Source of the DNA: Sabethes cyaneus
Taxonomy: Eukaryota > Arthropoda > Insecta > Diptera > Culicidae
NCBI RefSeq assembly: GCF_943734655.1
Contig: NC_071354.1
Location: 157,439,142-157,503,141 of the forward strand
Direction of reading: 5' to 3'
DNA: 64,000 nucleotides
Shown: positions 23,010 to 32,932 of the stretch, one piece after another
Layout: each line of letters begins with the position of its first letter
How positions within the stretch are numbered: the first letter of the stretch is position 1
The notes under the pieces: generated by a model
Told to the model about the DNA's origin: nothing
Databases searched by the model: none
The model's input: the letters and a program-made list of their open reading frames with translations, nothing else
Program-made: the position numbers and the translations under genes

Positions 23010-25130
23010 TGTTCCAATACGTTATAAGCTGCAGCAAGTTCTAAATTTGCACTCAAGAATAAGTCATTGTCAAAATTTACATCACTGCTATACGCCAAAT
23101 ATGACGCAATGGATCAGGATAGAGTTCCAATGAGGAGAGTCTGGGTTAAAATTCAAGAGCGGTGAATACGAATGTAGGATTTAGGTAGAAGTGTAAAAAA
23201 ATCTGAGGGGATATGCGCAAGATACGACCGCATAGGTGACGTAGGACTACGTAAGTCTCTTTGTAGCGATAGTAGGATGTATCCATGTATGTATTAATAC
23301 GATTCTTCATGTATACAACCTACATACGTAACGTTTATCAAAGTAGTAACATTGTATACGTTCAATCCTCAACCGATTTTGAATTTTTTGATTATCATAA
23401 CTCTAACTCGCAATAAACTTGCACTAACGCACCTAACGTAATGCTCTTTTCGGTAAATTGAAGTACTGATAACCGCTAACCAGGCATGGCTAGTTGCAAT
23501 GGACCAGCCAGAAAGCCTCAGCAGCTATGCGATCGACGAAGCTGTTCGTGTACGGTCATGAGTCACGATGAAATAACAGTCCAGGCCAGGTGGCTAACTG
23601 CAAGTGACATGGCATAATTCTGGTCGTTTTGTTGCCGTGAGCTGCACGACCAACTGTCGACAATGTGCACCGTAAGGCAAACAATGTTTCAAACACAAGC
23701 TTTAAAATTATGCCACGGATGTGACTCGAAAGCTGCCTGTTCGATGTGTCGCAAGCTAGGTGCTTGCCGATGTGTCACCAACGAAAGCCGCTGACCGACT
23801 GACGACGCGCAATAAAACGCATAGCAGCCAAAACCATATCGTTCACTGGCGAATGAGTCGATGGATTCTTCGGTTTGTTGGCGTCTCGCTTGGTGAATTT
23901 GGATGTCTTCGTTGCCTTATCCGGGGAAGCAGCAACAGCTGAAGCTCAACAGTTTTCAATCGGATTCTATAGGGCGTAAATTAAATACAATCATAAGGAA
24001 GCTTAACCCATAGCTCATATCGTATATATTTCTGTCATCCGTGCTAGGGAAGCACTGAAGTGGGAAGGCAAAAATATAATTCAATTTTTCAATGACGCGC
24101 ACTGAAAATCAATAGTTTTCTATATTTTCAATATTTTCCAAATCGATTTTCCGATCAATTGGTGTAAATATCTTGGAAATCTGTTGAAAATTGACTGAGT
24201 TATAAGCCGAAGCGTGAAAACGCATTTCCACTTTGATGACGTCATTTCCAACAACTAATCACGAAGCGAGAATTTCTTTAAAACATAGGTTTATTATTTT
24301 CAATTTTTCAATAGTTTATCGTCAAGAATCCATACTTTTCTTCATTTGGGCCAATTCTTAGAAGATTTTACAATCGATTGTTGTAAGAATATTGAAAATC
24401 GATCGGGAAACCACTAAGCTATTAGCGTTTAAAACCTGACCACTTTTTGAGAAAGATTTTTTGGAATTACCCCCTATACCAGCTACCTTCCTGAAAGACG
24501 TAGTCCTACGTCAATAGAACTTAGAAGTGCTAAATATAGCTTTTTTTTAGTTTTTGACAAAGTTTTTTCGAAGCTGCTCAGCGTTCTATGCACTGAACGC
24601 AGAACAACTTTAAAGTTCGGTTAATTACTTAAAAGTGAACCTGCTTAGCATGCTATAGATCTATTGACACAGAGCTGTTAAACTCTCCTTAGACACCACT
24701 ATCCGAACTCTTGGTTACTTGGGTTAAGGGCAAATTCTTTAACTAAGAGTTCTAAGGTACTGTAGTATAATGTGCCCTCCTTAAGAACAAATGGATATAT
24801 CTCAAATGGGCTTTCCAAGATTAACGTTAAAACTACGAATACATGTTCATTTTTGAGTTGAAAATCAACTGCAACTGTTTATTTTCTTTAATATTGTAGA
24901 ATAAAAATGCTAGGAATTATTTAAAAAAGGCGCCTAAAACCTGGGTTTCTCGTCTATGCGGGCTATATGCCCCAGCTGCAGTATAATACGCTCCACGTCG
25001 TGTTTTGAGTATTTCTGCTATTGATATGCCTACTCTATTTTGTAGAAAGTTAAACTTTCTTAGATATTGTCAAAATATTAAGTTTTTATATAAAATAAAC
25101 CTAGTTTCAGTCTCCTGAGATAGCTTTTCT
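23010..25130. other. Unassigned DNA with two copies of a palindromic motif
   Basis: No gene found. TGACGTAGGACTACGT lies at 23237-23252 and its reverse form GACGTAGTCCTACGTCA at 24497-24513. A GC-richer stretch at 23480-23950 has only 60-codon frames without recognisable features. Confidence 0.35.
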
Positions 25131-25134
25131 TTTC

Positions 25135-25954
25135 TCCATGGGCCTGTCTTGTAGTGAGCAAGATTCGCGCTCGGTTATCGAACGTATTCAAAATGAGATC
25201 AACGAGGAAGATGCGACTGAACAAATGCCACTGGGATCGCGTTCTCGCGGAGGCGGAGAATTACCTCGAGAAGCTTCTTCAAAACGTTCAACGAAATCAA
25301 GAACCGGCCCGTGCCAACTTCTGTTATGTGGAACGACATGGAGGGGAACCTGAGTACCGAAAGATCGGAGGCAGAGCCAGAAACAGAAACAGAGTGATTG
25401 AAGCTGATGGACAAGCAGTGGATCTAACAACTTTGGAAGGTTAAAAAATCAGCTAGAGAGCTGAGAAAAGTCAAAGTTCCTGGAAGGACAGTACCTCGCC
25501 AAACTTTTTAAAGTCGGGAGCAAACGGATGTATTGTGCAATCCACCAGGTTATACTAATGTTATGGACTGAATTTCGGGAATCCAACTTGCGTACTCACC
25601 ATTTGTTTATTGACTTCAAGGTGGCGTACGATTTAGTTAATCAAAATGAGCTAGATACTTTTGAAGTGGTCGAATTTGTTTATATTGATATGTTTGTGAC
25701 AGCGGCTGCTAACAACGCCTTTTATGGATTACGTAGCCAGCTAAGGACCCGTAACCTGCAACTCCAAACGAAATTCGCTCTCCCGACCCGACAGAAGCCA
25801 CCGACTACGAGACAGACTCCGTACCCGTTGGATGAGCGCTGTTGACGAGGATGGTAGAACAGCATGTGCTAGAGGCGTGGAGAAGACACCCAAATTCGGC
25901 ACAGATTTGATAAGCGGATTGTTGCCAGAAAAGTAAAATAAAATAAGTAAGTAA
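25135..25954 (+). pseudogene. RTE copy with many internal deletions (RTE-3)
   Basis: Short RTE blocks occur in correct order with large parts missing: VVSKIRARLSNVF (end of endonuclease), RVLAEAENYLEKLLQN (linker region), VIEADGQAVDLTTLE, AIHQVILMLW, then directly FRESNLRTHHLFIDFKVAYD at about 25574-25630, TFEVVEFVYIDMFVT, AANNAFYGLRSQLRTRNLQ at about 25705-25760 and finally HRLRDRLRTRWMSAVDED. The catalytic ADD block is absent. The 3' end AAGTAAGTAAG (about 25944-25954) is the same tail as RTE-1. At least four internal deletions distinguish this from ordinary 5' truncation. Confidence 0.8.
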
Positions 25955-28040
25955 GTTGCTGAACTTACCATTATTTTTCCTCTGACACTTGATTGACATG
26001 ACACTGTGTTTGACGAGCAATTTAGATATAGCTCAAAACTTTTCTGACATACGTTATGGCAATGTGATCAACCTGCCTTTCTAATATTCCTAAAATCATT
26101 ATCTCGGCAGATTGTGGTCCTGCCTAAAACGCTCAAGAGACAGTCTTCTAATTAAACTTAATTAAGTTAAAAGTTATGGTTAAGTGACATTCAGAACGGT
26201 GGCAGCTGTTATATGAAAAGCAAATATACATTACCATACCACAATTAGCTAAACGCATAAATCTAAATACATTTTTATTTTAAATGATCCATTGAACTTG
26301 TGTACCTTCGTGACTAACCGCGGTGCAAGGAGTGGCACAGATGTTCTACTTTTTTGGTTGTGAACATACTAACTTTGTCCTAGTCCATTTGAGTACACTA
26401 ATCCGAAGCAGTAATTGAATATTTGATTTTCATTCCCCCTAATAATTAATTTCGGTTTCGAAAACTTTTCGGATGAAATGTCCGCCCAGGCAAGAAGCGC
26501 CGAACGAAGCGTAGGGAATTAATTAGACAGCAATCGCAAACCAAAACGCCATAACCCGAAGTTTGTTCCCCAGTGGGTCCGTTCCATTCTGTGTCAGTGC
26601 TCTCGGGTTTAGCTGTCTGAAGCAGATTTTCGGAACGCAAAACCCGTTAGCAATTGTTTACCTTGCGACGAAAGAGTAACTGAAGGTGAGTTCCGCAACA
26701 AGCAGCTGCGTTTTCTTTAGTGGGTGTTATGGCGAACATGAAACTAGGAACCGAATATAAGCTCTCCTCAGTGAGCTGTCAGAAGTTTCATTTGCCCATT
26801 TCAAGTACAGCAAAAGTTCTCCTTTATCGTCAGTGACACTCGGTCAATGATATAAATAAAGCTGGTGTCTATTTATAACTGTTGTTTATAAATTATGCAC
26901 AGTATAAGTTCACCTCTGCAATGAAAAATCGTAACAGATGAGAGAGTATCAAGCTTAGCACTTAGCAGCTGTGGTAGCAGCAGATAATTGACACCTTAAA
27001 TGAAGTACGGTGCCATGTTACGCTGGTGACATTGTTGTGTAACAGCTTTGGTTGGCATGAAAATCGTCGCAAATATTATTCCATCTTCCTCATCAGCTTC
27101 CGTTCTCAAGGAGCCCATCCCCAGCTATATTTTTATTACTTTATATCGGAAACGATTCAACTTAACATTTGTCAACACTTCCTAGACCCAATTATTTTTC
27201 TGGGTAGCTATTTGTCACAATTCCAATGAGCATGCCCATGTATGGTGAGTGAGAAGTATAACGATGATTTGATTGATACCAAATACCAAACAGCAACTGC
27301 TAAAGGCCATTGACCCAAGCAAGGTTAGTGAGTTAACACGGCATTTGTGACAAATTCAATAGTGTACAAAACTGAAAAAGAATCTCTAGCATTTGCGTTC
27401 GAAACAAAAAAAAACAACGTTTCAACCGGATCGCATCTCGGAAAATAAAAAAATCTGCAATGCCACTCCAAACAATGTGTTTTCGTGCTAAGCGATGATA
27501 ACCCAACGAATGAAATGCAGGCACGACCGGTTGGATTTTTTTTAGATGGCTACTGTCCGATAATGGATTGTACGCACAAATTGATCGGCGATTTCCGAAT
27601 AAAATTATTCGAAAATTTTTGTAAGTGTGCCTGTCCGTTATCTAGGGTACGGAAATAAAGAACATCCAGAACGGAAACCGAAAACCCGATCTGTTGATTT
27701 GTGGCAAACCATACAAATATGTTCTCTAAAACATACTAAAACAGAATTAAAGGATTATTCTCAACAATTTTGTTGCTCTCGTTTATTCCTTGCTGTAAAA
27801 ATTTCACAGCTTGTCGCTTCTCGGACCACTTTGGAGAAATTTGAAGTCTAACCATGAACCAGGGAGTAGGAAGGCGCAAAATTCAGAATCAGGAATAAGC
27901 CAAGCCAAACAAATTCATCGAACACGAAAAGGAATACATAGTAGACTTCAATTGGATAAGGTTTTCTTTTTATTTAATTTACAGATAAGTTATATTATTT
28001 TTTCTTACTCACTTGTAGGCACTTTGAATGGCAACATTTT
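25955..28040. other. Unassigned DNA without a supported gene
   Basis: Only short frames without family features. No terminal repeats or RNA signals were recognised. Confidence 0.3.
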
Positions 28041-28042
28041 CG

Positions 28043-28278
28043 TCAACCAATACAGCAGTCTCCCGAATAAGGCGGTGGGTGGTGGTGTACTCCCAAGGCG
28101 ATTTCTTGGTTGTCCATTAATCAATAAAGTTGATTTTTGGTACACTGTTATTATGTGATATAGCCTAGTCAACTACCAAAAATCAACTTTATTGGTGAAT
28201 GGACAGCTGAGATATCATGATGGGCGTACAGCACCACCCATCGCCTTATTCGGGGGATTCCTGTATGTGGTTGAATAT
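28043..28278. repeat. Foldback element, arms about 110 bp
   Basis: The arms pair from TCAACCAATACAG (28043) against TCAACCACATACAG (reverse complement of the right edge near 28273), through CCCGAATAAGGCGGTGGGTG and its mirror, to AATAAAGTTGATTTTTGGTA near the centre. The stretch is nearly one long imperfect palindrome, a typical foldback MITE. No clear target duplication was found because the terminal bases cannot be fixed. Confidence 0.7.
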
Positions 28279-28810
28279 TATCTGTGGCATTGATGTAGAT
28301 GTAGCTTTGTGCTTGGAAAAGACAGAACATATTCGTTAAAATATCCTAGGTATGGAATATGTTTACTTTTCGTTAATGCAGATTGGTTTTGAATTGTACC
28401 TCCCGGCCAGTTGCCAGTCATTACATTCACTTCTGCCATTTTAGTCCCCAGTGCTATGTGCTACCATGCATATAATGTTACTTTCAATCTTGCAATGTTG
28501 CATTGCTCCAAGCAATGTAATCTTAATAGGTTGTTATTTATGCAGAGTAAAATCCCTTCTCACCTGAGATGTACATTGTACCTATCGTACTGTTTCGCTA
28601 CCTTTCCTATAAGACTATTAGGCTAGACGATATTGATTTTATGGTCTAGTAAATCTATAAAAGCTCAACTCAAAAACTTATGGGCGTTTATCCCTATGGG
28701 GTGTGCTAGAGAAAGACGTAAGACTGCATATCATTATTTCATCAGCTCATTAGAGTTTTCGATTCTCTAATTATTAATTGATATTTATAGATGAGCTTTA
28801 AGAATAATTT
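28279..28810. other. Unassigned AT-rich DNA
   Basis: No element end, repeat or convincing frame is visible between the foldback at 28.1 kb and the RTE fragment at 28.8 kb. Confidence 0.3.
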
Positions 28811-28814
28811 CCCT

Positions 28815-28945
28815 GGCGGTGGCTGAACAGTACACCAAACTACAGCGCGAAGCAGAAAAGATTGGATTAAAGGTAAATACGTATAAAACAAAGTACAACA
28901 TGCTGGCCAGCGGAACCGAGGCTGACCGACACACAGTGGGACGGA
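28815..28945 (+). pseudogene. RTE RT fragment, left part of RTE-4
   Basis: It encodes VAEQYTKLQREAEKIGLKVN followed by TKYNMLASGTEADR, the segment after the catalytic box in RTE elements (compare the same position in RTE-2). It stops abruptly at about 28945. The continuation of the same ORF (VYHGSL, then DNDTSREIRRHI) resumes at about 31141. The 2.2 kb between is therefore probably an insertion into one RTE copy. Confidence 0.75.
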
Positions 28946-29055
28946 TTCAAAAATAGTGAGACATAAGTAACAGCATTAAGGCTTAGCATAATAGTTGTTT
29001 CAGAAAAGTTTCTTCATTCAAAAAGCACTTTCTGGTGGTGAAAAAATATGTGGAC

Positions 29056-29380
29056 ATTAGGGTGTCCCTAATCAGATACAAAAAATATTTTCTCTATTTT
29101 AAGTCAGAAATGATTACTACCTACAGAAAAGTTGTAGCTAAACTATTTTCGAGAAACTTTGTTGAATACTAAAGATTTCTATCTCTTACATGAAAGAAGT
29201 TATAGAGCCAAACTCTTAGAGACACCCATTAAAAGTTTTTTCAATCTAACTCTTTTATAACACTTTGTATGCTTTTCAAATGTTCTAAAAAATTATTAAC
29301 CACATTAAAATGCACATTTTCGTCGAAGATAGTAAAACTCTATCTTTTTCCGTTTAGAAGCTATCACTGGTTGTCTAATT
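29056..29380. repeat. Dispersed repeat starting ATTAGGGTGTCCCTAA
   Basis: The start ATTAGGGTGTCCCTAA (29056-29071) resembles ATTAGGGTGTCTCTAA at 62708-62723, and both are followed by similar AT-rich text containing AGAAAAGTT and ACTA. A weaker relative may lie at 57049. The family is not identified and its ends are not defined. Confidence 0.4.
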
Positions 29381-29601
29381 TTTACATATTTTTGTTTTGA
29401 AACGATGGTTCTACAATTGATGAAGGGACGGTAAGGGAAAGTAATGAGGAAGGATTTTTTTGGGAATGGAGGGGAAAGAGTGGAAAGGAAGGGGGGGGTA
29501 ATAGGTAGCTACGCTTAACAAGTTGTCGTTGTGACTCCTACCTTTTGTCCAATGCTGGAAGGTGCATGGGTCGAACCAAGCTATAATCTGAGATTATAAC
29601 C

Positions 29602-29700
29602 GGATTTGAACCCACAATACCCGGCAGGGCATGTGGCTCGCTGGTACCCGTGTACCTATGAACCACAGAAGCGCTGGACAAAAAAAGTTTGCACAATCCC
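29602..29700 (-). ncRNA. Candidate tRNA-like (SINE promoter) segment
   Basis: On the minus strand the string GGTTCAAATCC (29602-29612) matches the pol III B-box consensus. About 60-80 bp upstream, GTGGTTCATAGGTACACGGG resembles a loose A box. It lies inside the composite repeat, so a SINE-derived internal promoter is a reasonable reading. The spacing is longer than in a true tRNA gene and no cloverleaf is complete. Confidence 0.3.
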
Positions 29701-30059
29701 CCTTATTAACGTAGCGACATGGGTTGAGCTATTTTTAGACACAAATTGTGCCTCTTCCTCCACCTGCTGTAGAGACCACCGACCGAGAAGTTTAATCTAA
29801 CTTTGTGGGACTGGCGGGACGACGACACTATGCAGGCCCTTGCGACTTACAAGGTACTGCATGTGAACGCTGTTCGTTTGCCAGCGTGCTAGCCGCGGTT
29901 CTCAGCGCGGGGTTTTGGGGGAAGGCCCCGTTCCTGTGAAAATTGACCAAACCTCGTGATTTTAGTCATGACCTTGAAATGCGGTCAGGCATATATTAAT
30001 ATTTTTTTTGAAACGATGGTTCTACAATTGATGAAGGGACGGTAAGGGAAAGTAATTAA

Positions 30060-30787
30060 GGGGGCATAGTACTTTTTACACCATATTTTTTGCCTAATTT
30101 CAAATATTTTATTCTCGATAACGCGAAAAGCGAATCGATTCGGGTTTTTTGCATTCCAAACATTGAACTTTATACTAATATTTACAATTTTGTTTGCATA
30201 TGTGAACCCCTTCCCCTCTCCCCTACGGCTCCTTGAATATGATCGTTCGAAAAAAACATGATTTGCGGTACCATAGATTGGCGCTGGGAGTCTTATCCGA
30301 ATTGCAAAATTCCAAAACGACATGAAAGTATATTAAATTATCTCGTGTTTGACCCATCCTTTTTTTAAAATTCGAACGCATAACAAAATGGCGGACATTC
30401 AAACATAAAAGTAAGGTTTTTAGTCGAAAAAATTGACTTTAAACATTTCTAAAAAATACAAAAATAGTAATATCAAAAAAAGGATGGGTCAAACACTAGA
30501 TAATTTTGTTGGCTTTAAAACAAAAAAAGAATCATGAGAATTGCTTGAGCCGTTCTTGAGATATTTATGGTACCGACTTTCAAAACCTGGTTTCGAGAAA
30601 AACGACGTTGAACTTTTTATTCGCCGTGTAATCGCTCCAGACATGCGCGGTACAAATAGCTGTAACTTTGTTAATTTTTGGAATTCATTGAAATGACTTG
30701 AAACACATATGGTCAAAATGTTAATCTTTCGAAATAATCATTAAAAAAAATTTCGATTTTTTTAAGTTGAAAAAGTACTATGCCCCC
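30060..30787. mobile_element. piggyBac-type MITE with TTAA target duplication (728 bp)
   Basis: TTAA at 30056-30059 and 30788-30791 flanks perfect 18-bp inverted ends GGGGGCATAGTACTTTTT. The TTAA specificity and short TIRs starting with G/C runs fit the piggyBac superfamily. No transposase is encoded. The host sequence on either side (GGGAAAGTAA and GAAGGATTTTTT) reconstitutes the direct repeat seen intact at 29399-29488, so the empty site is effectively present in the window. A smaller inverted pair (about 30335-30367 and 30478-30508) is nested inside. Confidence 0.85.
30100..30290 (+). repeat. Segment homologous to 32270-32465
   Basis: The part beginning TATTTTATTCTCGATAACGC matches 32273 onward for about 190 bp with many substitutions. 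It ties the TTAA MITE to a second, older copy within element B. Confidence 0.55.
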
Positions 30788-31140
30788 TTAAGAAGGATTT
30801 TTTGGGAATGGTGGGGAAAGAGTGGAAAGGACAAAAGGTAGGAGTCACAACGACAACTTGTTAAGCGTAGCTACCTATTACCCCTCCCCCCACCCCTTCC
30901 TGTTTCATGTAAAGCTGAGGTGTTAAAATACATTAGTATCGCCGAAAACAGCGGAAGAGAGGAGGCACGAAGAGAATCTCTCATAGTCACATCCCAAACA
31001 ACAATCTGAGTTTTATTGTACTCTTATGGTGGTCTTCCAGACCAATTTTGGTCTTGAATGTCATCATAAGAGTGTAATAAAACCCAAATTGTTACTTGGG
31101 ATAGGTCTATTTGAAAAATTACCCGAGAATTAATGATTTT

Positions 31141-31493
31141 GTCTACCATGGTTCACTGGTAAACGGCGGACAATGATACCAGCCGTGAGATTCGGAGGCA
31201 TATTATCAGCAGAAGTCGTGCTTACTATGGACTGGACGGATACGATGGGAAGAACATGTTGCGCAAAATGCCGGACAACTACCCTGCAAAGCTGGTGTTT
31301 GTCTCAAATCCGGTAGAAGCAAGAGGACAGGAGCGCGGCGGGCAAGATGGTTAGACCAGATGGAGCAAGATTTGTCGGACAATCCCTCGTTGTCCGAGGG
31401 ATTGGAGAGCGGTAGTCCACGACCGAGTTAACTGGAGAAACCTTGTTCAACAGGATTCGTTTAAGGACGGCAAACCACTTAAGTAGGTAAGTA
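31141..31493 (+). pseudogene. RTE 3' end, right part of RTE-4
   Basis: It resumes the RTE reading with VYHGSL, then DNDTSREIRRHIISRSRAYY, RIRWEEHVAQ in another frame and ARRARWLDQMEQDLSD, and ends at AAGTAGGTAAG (about 31481-31491). Several frame changes and a GAGGGATTGG-region duplication (CCCTCGTTGTCCGAGGGATT) are visible. A segment of the C-terminal domain is deleted around 31225. Confidence 0.78.
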
Positions 31494-31841
31494 GAATGCC
31501 AGTTAGGAGGTGGGTCCAAATACCTTCGTTACTCTAGCAGTAGCAGTAGCAATAGCGCATTTTAAGTCAATTCTTAGTTTTGTCAGAATATAATGATATT
31601 AGCATTAGTATTAGCATATGAGGTTGCATATATCGTAGGTGGCTATATAATCGAATTATATACCTGGCTACGCCCGAACAACCGCAGGGGAAGTGAGTAG
31701 GAATGCTAATGTAGCATCTATTTTTGAAAGTGCAGGGAACCCATACTACCTTCATAGATGTTACAGGAAAACAGAAAATATCGTGTTAGTAGAGCAAGGC
31801 AAACAATAAGGATCATGAGGAAGCTTTATTCAATAATAAAG
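31494..31841. other. Unassigned spacer
   Basis: No gene. A short run of AGTAGC/AGCATT-type units lies at about 31535-31620. The spacer ends at the TA border of element B. Confidence 0.3.
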
Positions 31842-32269
31842 TACCGTGAACGTACCATATTCTGCGCAGTTAAGACATTTTTATGATCCTTCCGCTATTC
31901 TAAGTATTCTAGATTTAAATTAACAACGTGGATAGCAGCAACGTGTAGTGCTACGGTCTATAATATCTGGTAAAAAATATGGGAATTATAAGTCGTCTAA
32001 CAATTGAGTATATTTTTGTTTTGTAAACTTATCCACGGTGCCTAATTCTGCGCACTCTCTTGTCCATGTTCCTAATTCTGCGCATGTTTGCTCCTAATTC
32101 TGCGCACCAAAAAAGTGAAAATAAATACACCTAACATGCTGTTTATGTCTTTATACGCTGAAAGCACACCAAAAAATCCGGCATTAGCCATTACCATAAT
32201 TAGATCCATCATCCGGCCTTCTTATGCTGTTCGGGTGGCAAAGGAATATTGTTATCAATTCGATTGCCT

Positions 32270-32465
32270 CATTTTAAATATTTTATTCTCGATAACGCGA
32301 AGGACGAATTGATTTGGGTTTTCTGCATACTGAACATTACACTTTCGACTAATACTAATAATTGTGTTTTCATTTAGAAACCACTTCCCCACTCTCTGAC
32401 AGCCCCATGAGGTTGGACATTTAAAAAAATAGAAGACATGGTTTCATGAATTAGCGCTCGTAAGT
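32270..32465 (+). repeat. Diverged copy of the 30100-30290 segment
   Basis: About 190 bp align, beginning ATTTTATTCTCGATAACGCG. The copy lies between the left subterminal repeats of element B, so B either carries it as ancestral interior or received it by insertion. Confidence 0.5.
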
Positions 32466-32932
32466 TCGGACCCCGAGACACAGCACAGGATGCCAGTTAA
32501 TGCAAGTTAAAGATTCTACTTAAATTTTCATGCCTCTATACCTCAGCCATTTGGTTGAGGTTGCGTATTCTTTCGCGATTTATTCGTAGGATACTTTACT
32601 GCGCAGAATTTGGAACATGAATAAAAAATCTGTGCCTAAATCTGCGCATTATTGCATCGCATTTTTCTAAGGAAAGCAATTGCATGCAATCACTCTTTTT
32701 GTCTAAAACATGACTAAAACTAATTATTCTTTCTAACTATGCTGGGTAATTTGATCACTGTAAGGCATTTCGATCATAAATTTGTAAATTTAAAGAATGA
32801 CAGTTTTAGCGTTGGCGCTAACGGCGTTGTTTTCTGACATATAAAATACTTTCAGTTTCAGTTTAATTTATTTCGCTGTCAAATATTATGGCCCTGTTGT
32901 GAATAATGGCGTAATATTCAACAGGCATTTAT

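Larger units (their letters stand above)
29399..30905. mobile_element. Composite element with inverted termini, direct repeats and a nested MITE
   Basis: A perfect 52-bp inverted pair begins TAATAGGTAGCTACGCTT at 29499-29550 and is mirrored at 30829-30880. Outside it are G-rich and C-rich flanks that extend the pairing. Independently, the segment beginning GAAACGATGGTTCTACAATT (29399) is repeated directly at 30010 inside the inverted pair, where a TTAA MITE interrupts it. Direct and inverted repeats therefore overlap, suggesting insertion of one family member into or beside another, or an inversion. The only conserved coding-like signal is a tRNA-like B box. Confidence 0.6.

Noticed and set aside
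22627..23133. 168-codon plus-strand frame
   Set aside because: It runs through a hairpin and a polypyrimidine loop; the conserved part is shared with a non-coding-looking repeat at 20 kb.
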